Positions 17,373-26,286 are shown, numbered from the stretch's first letter. The stretch is 64,000 nt of DNA from Acidobacteriaceae bacterium (GCA_027449545.1 DAIDLI010000221.1:1-64000); one strand, 5' to 3'. The notes: generated by a model not told the origin, from the sequence alone. Numbers and translations are program-made.

Positions 17373-18503
17373 ATGCCGATCCGGCTTAAGGACATTGCGA
17401 AGGATCTTGGCGTCTCCGTCGTTACGGTATCCAAGGTGGTGCGCGGCCGCGGCGACATCGGCGAAAAGACCAGAAATCGCGTGCTCAAGCGCATGCGGGA
17501 GCTGAATTATCGCCCCAACATGATGGCCCGGGGCCTGGCCAGCGGCCGCACGTTCACGGTGGGGCTGGTGGTTCCGGACCTGGTGCAGCCGTACTTCGCG
17601 GAGCTGGCGCAGCACATCGGCGGAGTGCTTCGCGCCGCCAACCGCGCGCTGATTCTGGCCTCGTCCGAGGATGACCCGAACATCGAGCGGGATCAGATTC
17701 AGGCGCTGCTTGCGCGCGGCATCGACGTTCTGCTGCTGGCCTCCTGCCAGACGCGGGTGAAGCACCTGGAGGAGATCGAGGAGCAGCGCACGCCCTATAT
17801 CCTGCTGGACCGCAACTTTCCCCAGCTCTCCGCCAACTTTGTAGGCGTGGACGATTTTCGCGCGGGAGAGTTGGCCACGGAGCATCTCATCAGCCTGGGG
17901 AAGAAACGCATCGCGCATATCGGCGGCAAGCATATCCATCCCTCACTGGAGCGCATGCGCGGGTACCGCAGCGCGTTGGCATCCCACGGCCTCAGCATGC
18001 CGGAGGGTTACGTGAAGGAGCGCGAGCGGCTGGAGATGCAGGGTGACAAGGCCGGACACCATTGCATGCGCGAGTTGCTGCGCATGAAAGACCGCCCCGA
18101 TGCGGTGTTCTGCTACAACGATGCGTCGGCCGTAGGCGCGATGCACGCGGCGCTGGAGGCAGGGCTGCGGATTCCGGAAGACGTCGCGTTTGTGGGGTGC
18201 GGCAACGTGGGCTATTCGCAATATCTGCGCTGCCCTCTGACCAGCATCGACCAATCGATCCCGGAGCAGGGGCGGGTGGCCGGCGCACTGGCGCTGGGAT
18301 TGGATGGCGCCACCGAGCAGTCTCCGCGAACGGTTCTGCTAAAACCGCGCCTGATCATCCGGGAATCCACGGTGCGAGGCGCGGAGAGCGGGCGCGCGGC
18401 GTCCCCGCCGGTGAAGCCGGCAGGAACAGGGCACAATGCGCCGAAGCGCGCGGCCCAGGCGAGACGCCATGCGAGTGCCGCTGTGTCGCGCTTTTCCCTC
18501 TGA
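17373..18503 (+). CDS. LacI family transcriptional regulator
   Basis: A 376-aa repressor starting MPIRLKDIAKDLGVS. The helix-turn-helix (residues about 3-25, VSVVTVSKVVRG) and hinge helix (NMMARGLASGRT) are typical, followed by a periplasmic-binding-protein-like effector domain (VGLVVPDLVQPYFAELAQ to IREST). It lies in the kinase-GH4 operon, 72 bp after GH4. The tail after IREST (about 45 residues, Ala/Arg-rich) is longer than usual. Three near-identical operator sites in the neighbourhood (14630-14642, 14887-14901, 18603-18617) have the central-CG palindromic form expected for LacI proteins. This gene is therefore the natural candidate regulator of the receptor, kinase-GH4 and iol operons. 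Confidence 0.95.
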   Translation: MPIRLKDIAKDLGVSVVTVSKVVRGRGDIGEKTRNRVLKRMRELNYRPNMMARGLASGRTFTVGLVVPDLVQPYFAELAQHIGGVLRAANRALILASSEDDPNIERDQIQALLARGIDVLLLASCQTRVKHLEEIEEQRTPYILLDRNFPQLSANFVGVDDFRAGELATEHLISLGKKRIAHIGGKHIHPSLERMRGYRSALASHGLSMPEGYVKERERLEMQGDKAGHHCMRELLRMKDRPDAVFCYNDASAVGAMHAALEAGLRIPEDVAFVGCGNVGYSQYLRCPLTSIDQSIPEQGRVAGALALGLDGATEQSPRTVLLKPRLIIRESTVRGAESGRAASPPVKPAGTGHNAPKRAAQARRHASAAVSRFSL

Positions 18504-18592
18504 TCTCTTTTTTCGCGCGGCGCGAGCGCCGCTTCCCTGCACTGCGCCGTCTTCCATGCCATGGAAATTTCCACCTCCAGGAGAAAAATCTG

Positions 18593-18622
18593 TTGCGGTG
18601 AACGTAAGCGGTAACGTATATT
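18593..18622 (+). promoter_or_regulatory. iol operon promoter with LacI-type operator between the -35 and -10 boxes
   Basis: TTGCGG and TATATT are 18 nt apart, and the spacer contains ACGTAAGCGGTAACG (18603-18617). Aligned with the TonB receptor promoter, the shared pattern is TTGC..T..A..TAAGCG.TAACGTA. Binding there would occlude RNA polymerase, as in classic repression. The site is 110 bp before iolB. Confidence 0.7.
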
Positions 18623-18732
18623 CGCCTGTGTCGCGCATCCGGGCCTGCCGTGCCGGCGTCGCGGCGGAACCGAAGCCCTGGGTCCAAAATTCCCCGGCGC
18701 TCCCCATCACCGCTTCGAGGAAGGGCATAGCT

Positions 18733-19551
18733 ATGCAAAACCTGCTCGTTCGGCCCCAGGTCTTTGAGAACCGCGTGGCAGACATGGGCTGTGAGTTTCT
18801 TTCTTTTTCTGTGCGCAAGCTGAAGAAGGGGGAACGCTTCGCCGAGAACACCGCGGGGCGCGAACTCGCGATCGTGGTGCTCGGAGGCGTGATTTCGGTA
18901 GAAGCCGCGGGCGAATCGTGGTCGCGGATTGGCGGGCGAGCGACGGTTTTCGATGGGATGCCCTTTAGCGTTTACGTTCCGATCGGCGCCGAATACAGCC
19001 TGGTGGCGGATTCCGATTGCGATCTCGCGTTCTGCTACAGCCGGGCCGAGCAGCGTCACCCGGCGCGACTGATCACCCCCGCTGAGGTGGAGATTGAGAT
19101 TCGCGGAGGGGGCAACGCCACCCGGCAGATCAACAATATTTTGCCGCCTTCCTTCCCAGCCCACCGGCTCATTGTGGTGGAGGTATTCACTCCGGCGGGG
19201 AACTGGTCGAGCTACCCGCCGCATAAACACGACGTTCACAATCCCCCGGGCGAGGTGGATCTTGAAGAGATCTACTACTATCGCATTCAGCGCCCGGAAG
19301 GATATGCGGTGCAGAAGGTGTACACGCCCGACCGGAGAATCGACGAGACCCTCACCGTGCGGGACGGAGAACTGGTGCTGATCCCCGAGGGCTATCATCC
19401 GGTGGTGGCTGCCCACGGCTACAACGCTTACTACCTGAATGCGCTGGCAGGTTCGGCGCGCTCGCTGGCGGCCGCCGACGATCCGGACTACGCGTGGGTG
19501 CGGGGCGAGTGGCGCGACAAAGATCCCAGGCTGCCGATGGTCCGGAGGTAG
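18733..19551 (+). CDS. iolB: 5-deoxy-glucuronate isomerase
   Basis: A 272-aa bicupin protein. The start is ATG 18733, with GAGGAAGGG upstream. The IolB hallmark is seen as WSSYPPHKHDVHNPPGEVDLEEIYYY, giving the metal-binding His/His/Glu, followed by the second-cupin stretch DETLTVRDGELVLIPEGYHPVVAAHGY. IolB converts 5-deoxy-glucuronate to 2-deoxy-5-keto-gluconate in myo-inositol breakdown. It is the first gene of an iolB-iolD-iolE-iolG operon with very short or overlapping joints, transcribed from the LacI-operator promoter upstream. The DLEEIYYYRI motif and the 270-residue length separate it from the related KduI. Confidence 0.95.
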   Translation: MQNLLVRPQVFENRVADMGCEFLSFSVRKLKKGERFAENTAGRELAIVVLGGVISVEAAGESWSRIGGRATVFDGMPFSVYVPIGAEYSLVADSDCDLAFCYSRAEQRHPARLITPAEVEIEIRGGGNATRQINNILPPSFPAHRLIVVEVFTPAGNWSSYPPHKHDVHNPPGEVDLEEIYYYRIQRPEGYAVQKVYTPDRRIDETLTVRDGELVLIPEGYHPVVAAHGYNAYYLNALAGSARSLAAADDPDYAWVRGEWRDKDPRLPMVRR

Positions 19552-19560
19552 AGGCCCGAT

Positions 19561-21423
19561 ATGAAGACTTGCCGGCTGACAGCCGCCCAGGCGCTCATCC
19601 GCTTTCTCAAAAACCAGCAGGTCGAGCGGGACGGCCGGCAACAGCCATTTTTCGCGGGGATGCTGGGCATCTTCGGCCACGGCAATGTCTCCGGCATCGG
19701 CCAGGCGCTCCAGCAGAATCCGGATTTCCGCTACATTCCGGTTCGCAACGAGCAGGCGGGGGTGCACATCGCCACCGGCTTCGCCAAGGCCAGCCACCGC
19801 ATGCGGGCGATGGCCTGCACGTCTTCGATTGGTCCCGGCGCCACCAACATGATCACGGGCGCGGCGCTGGCTACGATCAACCGTCTGCCGGTGCTGCTGC
19901 TTCCCGGGGACATCTTCGCGCGCCGCAATGTGGCTCCAGTGCTGCAGCAGTTGGAATCGCCGGCGACCCAGGACATCAGCGTGAACGACGCGTTCAAGCC
20001 GGTGTCGCGCTACTGGGATCGCATCTATCGCCCGGAGCAGTTGATTACCGCTCTGCCCGAGGCGATGCGGGTGCTGACCTCGCCGGCGGAGTGCGGCGCG
20101 GTGACGCTGGCCCTGCCGCAGGATGTGCAGACCGAGGCGTTTGACTATCCGGAGGAACTGCTGGGGCCGCGGGTGTGGGTGATCCGCCGACCCGCGCCGG
20201 ATGCCGAATCGCTTCAGGAGGCGGTGCAGATGATCCGCTCGCGCCGGCGGCCGCTGATTGTCTGCGGCGGTGGCGTACTGATGAGCGAGGCATGGGATTC
20301 ACTGGACCGCTTCGCGACGGAGAGCGGCATTCCGGTAGCGGAAACGCAGGCCGGCAAGGGCGCCCTGCGCTGGGACCATCCGGCATGCGTGGGCGCTATA
20401 GGCGCGACGGGCAGCCTTGCCGCCAACCGTCTGGCGAAAGACGCCGACCTGGTAATCGGGATCGGCACGCGCTACTCGGATTTCACTTCGGCTTCGATGA
20501 GCGCTTTTGCCAACCCGGATGTGCGCTTCATCAACATCAACACGGCGGATTTTGATGCGGCCAAGTTGGGCGCGCTGGGTCTGGTGGGCGACGCCAAGGC
20601 AGCGCTGGATCAACTCGCCGCAGCGCTGCAAGGCTACCGGGTGGAAGACGCCTACGCGCGCGAGGTCGAATCGCTGCGGCAAGCGTGGAATGCCGAGGTG
20701 GACCGGCTGTTTCATCTCGGATCTTCGCAGCGCCCGGCGCAAAGTGAAGTGATCGGGGCGCTGTGGGAGCACAGCGGCGAGAACGGCGTCGTGGTCTCCG
20801 CCGCCGGCAGCCACCCCGGCGATCTGCACAAGCTCTGGCGCACCGCCGCGCCAGGCGGCTACCACATGGAATACGGCTATTCCTGCATGGGGTACGAGAT
20901 CCCCGCGGCGATCGGAGCCAAGCTGGCGTGCCCGGACCGCCCGGTGTACGCATTCATGGGCGACGGAACCTACCTCATGATGCCAACGGAGATCGTCACT
21001 GCGATCCAGGAGGGTGTGAAGATCACCATCGTGCTGGTAAACAATCACGGATATGCCAGCATCGGTTCCCTTAGCCGCTCACTGGGCCAGGCTGGATTCG
21101 GAACCCGGTCCGCCACCCGGGATGCGGGCACCGGAAACCTGGACGGACCGCCGATAGCAGTGGACTTCGTGCAGAATGCGGCCAGTCTGGGCGCGCACGC
21201 CTTTGCAGCACGGAATCTGACCGAGTTCAAGAGCGCGCTTGAGGAGGCGCGGCGCAGCGACCGCGTCTCGGTGGTGGTGATCGAAACCGATCCGGCCTTC
21301 GGGGTGCCTTCGTACGAATCCTGGTGGGATGTGCCGGTGGCAGAGACGTCCGCGATGGATACGGTGAATGAGGCACGCAAGCGGTACGAGGAAGCCCGCA
21401 AACGGCAACGCTATTACCTGTGA
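19561..21423 (+). CDS. iolD: 3D-(3,5/4)-trihydroxycyclohexane-1,2-dione hydrolase
   Basis: A 620-aa ThDP-dependent enzyme that opens the ring in inositol catabolism, giving 5-deoxy-glucuronate. The N-terminal region MLGIFGHGNVSGIGQAL and RNEQAGVHIATGFAKA contains the catalytic Glu. The ThDP/Mg motif is GDGTYLMMPTEIVTAIQEG with Asn in NNHGYAS. The length matches the family. It starts 9 bp after iolB, and its stop overlaps an alternative GTG start of iolE. Confidence 0.97.
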   Translation: MKTCRLTAAQALIRFLKNQQVERDGRQQPFFAGMLGIFGHGNVSGIGQALQQNPDFRYIPVRNEQAGVHIATGFAKASHRMRAMACTSSIGPGATNMITGAALATINRLPVLLLPGDIFARRNVAPVLQQLESPATQDISVNDAFKPVSRYWDRIYRPEQLITALPEAMRVLTSPAECGAVTLALPQDVQTEAFDYPEELLGPRVWVIRRPAPDAESLQEAVQMIRSRRRPLIVCGGGVLMSEAWDSLDRFATESGIPVAETQAGKGALRWDHPACVGAIGATGSLAANRLAKDADLVIGIGTRYSDFTSASMSAFANPDVRFININTADFDAAKLGALGLVGDAKAALDQLAAALQGYRVEDAYAREVESLRQAWNAEVDRLFHLGSSQRPAQSEVIGALWEHSGENGVVVSAAGSHPGDLHKLWRTAAPGGYHMEYGYSCMGYEIPAAIGAKLACPDRPVYAFMGDGTYLMMPTEIVTAIQEGVKITIVLVNNHGYASIGSLSRSLGQAGFGTRSATRDAGTGNLDGPPIAVDFVQNAASLGAHAFAARNLTEFKSALEEARRSDRVSVVVIETDPAFGVPSYESWWDVPVAETSAMDTVNEARKRYEEARKRQRYYL

Positions 21424-21449
21424 GACCGGGCGGGGATGTTGAGGCCAAG

Positions 21450-22409
21450 ATGACGAGCAGATTCAAAGTCGGCAATGCTCCTTGTTCCTGGGGTACGCTC
21501 GAGTTCGAGTCCGCGCAATGCGAGCAGATTCCGTTCGATCGGATGCTCGACGAGCTGCGCGACACCGGCTATACGGGAACCGAATTGGGCGACTGGGGCT
21601 ATATGCCCACCGATGCCGCAGCATTGCGCGGGGAACTCCAGCGGCGCGACCTGGTGATGCTGGGCGCCTTTGTCCCGGTTTCGCTGCGCGATTCCGCGGC
21701 CCATGCGCCCGGCGTCGCTACCGCGGTGAAAACAGCGCGGCTGCTTGCCGCGGTGGCAACGCAGCCCGCCCCCTACCTGGTGCTTGCGGACAATAACGGA
21801 ACCGATGCGGTCCGTACGCGGCTGGCGGGGCGCGTCCCTGCGGATGCGGGCCTATCCGCGCAGGAATGGACGACATTTGCACGCGGGGCGGAGCAGATCG
21901 CCAGGAGTGTGCTGGAGGAGACCGGAATTCGCACGGTGTTCCACCACCATTGCGCCGGATTTGTGGAGCGGCCGGAGGAGATTGCGCGGCTGCTGGAGAT
22001 GACCGATCCCAAACTGCTGGGGCTGGTCTTCGATACCGGGCATTACACTTACGGGTCCGGCACCACCGAGGCGGATGTGCGGGATGGGCTGCGACGCTTT
22101 GCCGACCGGATCTGGTACCTGCACTTGAAGGACTGCGACCCGCGCGTGGCGCGCAGCGCCCGCGAACAGGAGTGGGACTATTTCACGGCGCTGCGGCACG
22201 GAGTTTTCTGCGAACTGGGCAAGGGACAGGTGGATTTCCGCGCCGTATTCGAATGGATACGCGAACACCACTACGAAGGATATGTGCTGGTTGAGCAGGA
22301 CGTGCTGCCGGGAATGGGCTCGCCTGCTGAAAGCGCACGACGCAACCGCGAATACCTCCGCAGCCTGGAACCGGTGTTCGCGCAGACAGCGGCAGAGGGG
22401 GCAAAGTGA
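21450..22409 (+). CDS. iolE: Inosose dehydratase
   Basis: A 319-aa TIM-barrel protein starting MTSRFKVGNAPCSWGTLEFE, the IolE signature. ATG 21450 is preceded by GAGG at 21441; GTG 21420, overlapping the iolD stop as GTGA, is an alternative. Metal-site residues are visible in GYTGTELGDWGYM, VFDTGHYTYG and HLKDCDP. It dehydrates scyllo-inosose to the dione that IolD hydrolyses. It precedes iolG, whose GTG start overlaps its stop by 4 nt. Confidence 0.96.
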   Translation: MTSRFKVGNAPCSWGTLEFESAQCEQIPFDRMLDELRDTGYTGTELGDWGYMPTDAAALRGELQRRDLVMLGAFVPVSLRDSAAHAPGVATAVKTARLLAAVATQPAPYLVLADNNGTDAVRTRLAGRVPADAGLSAQEWTTFARGAEQIARSVLEETGIRTVFHHHCAGFVERPEEIARLLEMTDPKLLGLVFDTGHYTYGSGTTEADVRDGLRRFADRIWYLHLKDCDPRVARSAREQEWDYFTALRHGVFCELGKGQVDFRAVFEWIREHHYEGYVLVEQDVLPGMGSPAESARRNREYLRSLEPVFAQTAAEGAK

Positions 22410-23416
22410 GGAACGGGTCCATTCGGATTGGAATCATCGGTGCGGGACGGATCGGCAAAGTGCATGCGCAGAACATCACGTTCCGGATTCCTGGTGCGGA
22501 GATTGCGGCGATCACAGATATGGACCGCGCGGCCGCCGAGGCGGTAGCGCAGTCCTGCTCGATTCCGGCGGTGGCCGGCTCGGCGGCCGAGATCTTCGAG
22601 AATCCGGCCATTGATGCGGTGCTGATCTGTTCGCCTACCAACACTCACCCCGAGTTGATTGCCGAGGCAGCGCGGCACGGCAAACACATTTTCTGCGAGA
22701 AGCCGATTGCCCTCACGCTGGAGGAGATCGACCGCGCGCTGGAGGCGGTGAAGGCAGCAGGGGTGCAGTTGCAGGTGGGGTTCAACCGGCGATTCGACGC
22801 AAACTTCGCCCGTGTGCGCCAGGCCATTGCAGGGTCGGAGATCGGGCAGCCGAGCCTGCTGCACATCATCAGCCGCGATCCCGCGCCGCCGCCTATCTCC
22901 TATGTCCGCAGCTCCGGGGGCATCTTTCTGGACATGACGATTCACGATTTCGACATGGTCCGTTTTCTGCTGGCGGAGGAGCCGCAGGAGATCTACGCTG
23001 CGGGCGCGGTGATGATCGATCCGCAGATTGGAAGCGCCGGCGACCTGGACACCGCGGTGACGCTTCTCCGCTTTCCCAGCGGGGCGACAGCGGTCATCGA
23101 CAACAGCAGGAAGGCGACTTACGGCTACGACCAGCGGGTCGAGGTTCTCGGGCATCTGGGCAAGATCGAGACGATGAATTGCTTCCCGAACCAGGCCATC
23201 GTCAGCGACGATCAATCCGTTCGCCGCGATCTGCCGCTCAACTTTTTCATGGACCGATATACGGAGAGCTTTGTCGCCGAGATGAGCGCGTTTATTGCGG
23301 CTCTTCGCGAGGAGCGTCCTACCCCGGTCTCGGGTCACGATGGGCGGATGGCGGTGGTGATGGCTCTCGCCGCGCGGCAATCGTACCTGGAGCGACGGCC
23401 GGTTTCGATTCAGTAG
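22406..23416 (+). CDS. iolG: Inositol 2-dehydrogenase, Gfo/Idh/MocA family
   Basis: A 336-aa NAD-dependent oxidoreductase. The Rossmann motif is GIIGAGRIGKVHA, the conserved EKP is in HIFCEKPIALT, and the catalytic Asp/His pair is in MTIHDFDMVRFL. These are typical of inositol dehydrogenases, the first step of the pathway. The start is GTG 22406, embedded in the iolE stop (GTGA). As the last gene of the operon, a 14-bp hairpin follows. Gfo/Idh enzymes have many substrates, so the inositol role rests mainly on the iolBDE context. Confidence 0.92.
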   Translation: MRNGSIRIGIIGAGRIGKVHAQNITFRIPGAEIAAITDMDRAAAEAVAQSCSIPAVAGSAAEIFENPAIDAVLICSPTNTHPELIAEAARHGKHIFCEKPIALTLEEIDRALEAVKAAGVQLQVGFNRRFDANFARVRQAIAGSEIGQPSLLHIISRDPAPPPISYVRSSGGIFLDMTIHDFDMVRFLLAEEPQEIYAAGAVMIDPQIGSAGDLDTAVTLLRFPSGATAVIDNSRKATYGYDQRVEVLGHLGKIETMNCFPNQAIVSDDQSVRRDLPLNFFMDRYTESFVAEMSAFIAALREERPTPVSGHDGRMAVVMALAARQSYLERRPVSIQ

Positions 23417-23435
23417 ATCCGCGCAAAACAGGAAT

Positions 23436-23481
23436 GTATCGCGCTTGCCGCACGGCGCCACCTCGGAGGCGAGCGCGATAC
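23436..23481. terminator. Bidirectional terminator between iolG and the SIS-domain gene
   Basis: GTATCGCGCTTGCC pairs with GGCGAGCGCGATAC (14 pairs, one G-T) around an 18-nt loop. It sits between two convergent stops. Confidence 0.75.
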
Positions 23482-23486
23482 GCAGT

Positions 23487-24602
23487 CTACTTTTCCACGA
23501 CCGCTTTGGAGAGGTTGCGCGGCCGGTCTACATCCACCTCGTGCTCAAGGGCCATGAAGTACGCGAATAGCTGCAGGGGAACCACTTCGAGAAGCGGCAG
23601 CAGATACTCACTTGCGGGCGGCACCTCCACGCAGTTGCTGACGAGAGCTGCTACCTGCTGATCGCCTTCATTCGCCAAGGCTATGACCTTGGCTCCTTGC
23701 GCCTTCATGTCGGCCAGCAGTTGGAGCGTTTTTTCATAGCGCAGGACCGACGCGTCGAGCGAGCGATCCACCGTAGCCAGGACGACCAGCGGAACCCGCT
23801 CGCTGACCAGGGCGTTGGGGCCGTGCTTGAGTTCGCCCACCGGGTACCCCTCCGCATGCACGTAAGAACTCTCCTTGAGTTTGAGAGCGCCTTCGCGCGC
23901 GATGGCGTAATGGATGCCGCGGCCGAGATAAAGAAAGGTTGCTGCCGAACGATACAGGCGAGCCAATTCCGCGGTCTGCGCGCGCCAGCGGTCGAGAGAT
24001 GCCGCCAAGGCGGCGGGCAAGGCGCGGACCGCGCGAATGTAGGCGGGGACGGCATCGGCATGGATGCGGCCCAGCCGCTTGCCCTCATAGATCGCGAGCA
24101 GGTAAAGGACGGCGAGCTGACAGGTAAAGCTTTTGATGGCCGGGATCGCCTTCTCCTGGCCTGCGGCGAGGGGCATTGAAACATCCGCCGTTGTGGCCAT
24201 GGTGGAAGAAGCCACATTGGTGATGGCCAGGGTGCGATGGCCCTGGCGGCGCGCCTCGGCCAGCGCAGCCAGAGTGTCGGAGGTTTCGCCGGATTGCGAA
24301 AGCACCAGCACGCTGGACTTTCGCATGTCCACGCTGCCCCGGCAACTGTACTCGCTGGCGTATTCCACATCCACGGCCAGACCGCACAGGTCCTCGAGCA
24401 GAATCTCGCCATATAATCCGCTGTGCCGGCTTGATCCGCTGGCTGCAATCAGAATCTCGCCGGCCGCGTTCGGCCAACTAGCCAGCCGCTGCGCGACCTC
24501 GGCCTTCAGGCTAGCCTCGTCGAGGTAAAGCTCAAGCGTGCGCAACAGAGCCTGGGGCTGCTCGTAAATCTCGCGCAGCATTTCGTGATCAAAGGTGGTC
24601 AT
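23487..24602 (-). CDS. Stand-alone GlmS-type SIS-domain sugar isomerase (possible glucosamine-6-P deaminase)
   Basis: A 371-aa protein with two SIS domains. The first has ASGSSRHSGLYGEILLEDL and VLVLSQSGETSDTLAAL, the second has LGRGIHYAIAREGALKLKESSYVHAEGYPVGELKHGP. The C-terminus DVDRPRNLSKAVVEK is the catalytic tail of GlmS. The glutaminase half with its N-terminal Cys is missing: the protein begins MTTFDHEMLREIYEQPQALL, exactly where the GlmS isomerase domain starts. So it cannot use glutamine and could work as an ammonia-using isomerase or, in reverse, as a glucosamine-6-phosphate deaminase like NagB-II. It is convergent with the iol operon and divergent from GH28. Amino-sugar breakdown would fit the PIG-L deacetylase. 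Confidence 0.85.
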   Translation of the reverse strand: MTTFDHEMLREIYEQPQALLRTLELYLDEASLKAEVAQRLASWPNAAGEILIAASGSSRHSGLYGEILLEDLCGLAVDVEYASEYSCRGSVDMRKSSVLVLSQSGETSDTLAALAEARRQGHRTLAITNVASSTMATTADVSMPLAAGQEKAIPAIKSFTCQLAVLYLLAIYEGKRLGRIHADAVPAYIRAVRALPAALAASLDRWRAQTAELARLYRSAATFLYLGRGIHYAIAREGALKLKESSYVHAEGYPVGELKHGPNALVSERVPLVVLATVDRSLDASVLRYEKTLQLLADMKAQGAKVIALANEGDQQVAALVSNCVEVPPASEYLLPLLEVVPLQLFAYFMALEHEVDVDRPRNLSKAVVEK

Positions 24603-24871
24603 AGATCCCCAAAAGAGCGCATCAACGGCAAGACTGCGGCTCTTTGACGATGATACTGATGCGGCTTCGCCCCTGGACAGCCACTTCCGACGAGCAGATA
24701 GCGGCGGCTCGGTGACAGGCGATCCGCTACCGGTGAACTGGTCGGACCTCACTTCTGCGAAACAACAAGGAGGTGTTCGCGGAGAATGGAAAGTGCCGAA
24801 TGAATTCTCCCGAACGTGCCGATTCGCGTGCTACTCTGGTCAGACCACAACACTACCGAGGTTCCGCACAC

Positions 24872-26239
24872 ATGAAACTTCGCCTGTCGGCCCTGCTGTT
24901 GCTATCGGCATTGGTGGTTCCCGCAATTGCACAGGATCGTCGCACCGTGACGGAGCCGAAGGTTCCGCCGGTCTGCGCCACGTTGGACGCACAGCTCGCT
25001 TCGTCTGGTCACACGCTGGCATCGGCAGACGAAAGGAAGCTCGATACCGCCCGCATTCAACATGCCATCGACCAGTGCGGCAAAGGCCACGGCGTGCTGC
25101 TGGCGGCTCACGGTTCTCACGATGCATTCCTCTCCGGTCCGCTTCAGCTTCGGGCCGGGGTCGCGCTGATCGTCGGCAAAGGCGTAACGCTGTTTGCTTC
25201 GCGCGATGCCTCGCTTTACGCGGTTTCGCCGGGCAGTTGCGGCATCGTTCGCCACGGGACCGGGCCGCGTGGATGCAAACCGCTGATCTCTGTGGATCAT
25301 GCCGATGCTTCGGCGGTGATGGGAGATGGCACCATCGACGGCCGCGGGGGCGAAAAGATTCTGGGATCCCCCTACTCGTGGTGGAATCTGGCCGAACAGG
25401 CTCGCGCAGGCGGAGCGCAGCAATGCTTCCGGCTGATTGTCGCGCAACATTCCAACAATTTCACGCTGTACCGGATCACCCTCAAGAACTCGCCTAATTT
25501 TCACGTTACCTACGGTTATGGCGATGGCTTCACGGTGTGGGGGCTGAAGATCGACACGCCCCAGCGCCTGGCGCGCAACACAGATGGGGTTGACCCCGGA
25601 CCGGATGCGCGCGACATCACCATCACGCACAGCTATCTTCGCGAAGGGGATGACAATGTAGCCATCAAGGGAGGTCTTCCCGGAGGCGTCCGTTACGTCA
25701 CCGTCAGCCACGATCACTTCTATTGGGGCCACGGCATGTCAATTGGCAGCGAGACGAACGGCGGCGTGAGCAAGGTGCGTGTCTTCGACCTGTCGCTGGA
25801 TGGGCCCGACAACGGCATTCGCATCAAGTCGAATGGATCGCGGGGCGGCCTGACGCAGGATGTGGTGTACGACAACATCTGCATCCGGAACTCGCCCAAC
25901 CCCATCACGCTGGATACTGCGTACACGGCGGCGGGGACGCTCAAGGGGAATTCGCCACCCAGCATGCGCGACATCACGCTGCACAACGTCCGGGTTTCGG
26001 GCGGCGGCAAGATCACCTTCAACGGCTACGATTCCGCCCACCGCATTGCCGTCACCCTGGACGGAATCCAGATCACAGACAAGGCGGACTACCGGTACAA
26101 GGTAGCGCACGCCGATATCACGCTCGGACCGGAGCCGACCAACCTGAAGCTGCCGCAGGGACCGGATTCCACCATTCACGGAGATCCGAAAGAGGGCCAT
26201 CCGCCTGCCTGCGCCGCGATGTTTGTGCCTTTTCCGTAG
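24872..26239 (+). CDS. GH28 polygalacturonase-family glycosidase, secreted
   Basis: A 455-aa protein with signal peptide MKLRLSALLLLSALVVPAIAQ. The right-handed beta-helix has the GH28 catalytic set: NTDGVDPG (D238/D241), GDDNVAIKGG (D260, D261), GHGMSIGSE (H287) and RIKSN (R317, K319). This inverting enzyme hydrolyses galacturonan or related uronides outside the cytoplasm. The start ATG 24872 is chosen because it begins the signal peptide; about 33 upstream codons in frame look non-coding. It complements the oligogalacturonate lyase at 6.6 kb. A GC-rich hairpin follows. Some GH28 members act on rhamnogalacturonan or xylogalacturonan instead. Confidence 0.93.
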   Translation: MKLRLSALLLLSALVVPAIAQDRRTVTEPKVPPVCATLDAQLASSGHTLASADERKLDTARIQHAIDQCGKGHGVLLAAHGSHDAFLSGPLQLRAGVALIVGKGVTLFASRDASLYAVSPGSCGIVRHGTGPRGCKPLISVDHADASAVMGDGTIDGRGGEKILGSPYSWWNLAEQARAGGAQQCFRLIVAQHSNNFTLYRITLKNSPNFHVTYGYGDGFTVWGLKIDTPQRLARNTDGVDPGPDARDITITHSYLREGDDNVAIKGGLPGGVRYVTVSHDHFYWGHGMSIGSETNGGVSKVRVFDLSLDGPDNGIRIKSNGSRGGLTQDVVYDNICIRNSPNPITLDTAYTAAGTLKGNSPPSMRDITLHNVRVSGGGKITFNGYDSAHRIAVTLDGIQITDKADYRYKVAHADITLGPEPTNLKLPQGPDSTIHGDPKEGHPPACAAMFVPFP

Positions 26240-26262
26240 AGCGTTAGCGCGGCAAGAACCAA

Positions 26263-26286
26263 GGGGCGCGGCGTATGCCGCGCCCC
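26263..26286. terminator. Hairpin between convergent GH28 and glgP genes
   Basis: A perfect 10-bp stem GGGGCGCGGC/GCCGCGCCCC has loop GTAT. It is a probable bidirectional terminator, though no long T run follows. Confidence 0.7.

Noticed and set aside
18733-19551. KduI (pectin pathway isomerase) instead of IolB
   Set aside because: The PPHKHD...DLEEIYYY pattern and the iolD-iolE-iolG neighbours are specific to IolB.
23487-24602. Calling this gene glmS
   Set aside because: The glutaminase domain with the N-terminal Cys is completely missing.
26244-26256. Fourth LacI-type operator (GTTAGCGC) after GH28
   Set aside because: It matches only the central part and lies between two convergent genes, where no promoter is expected.
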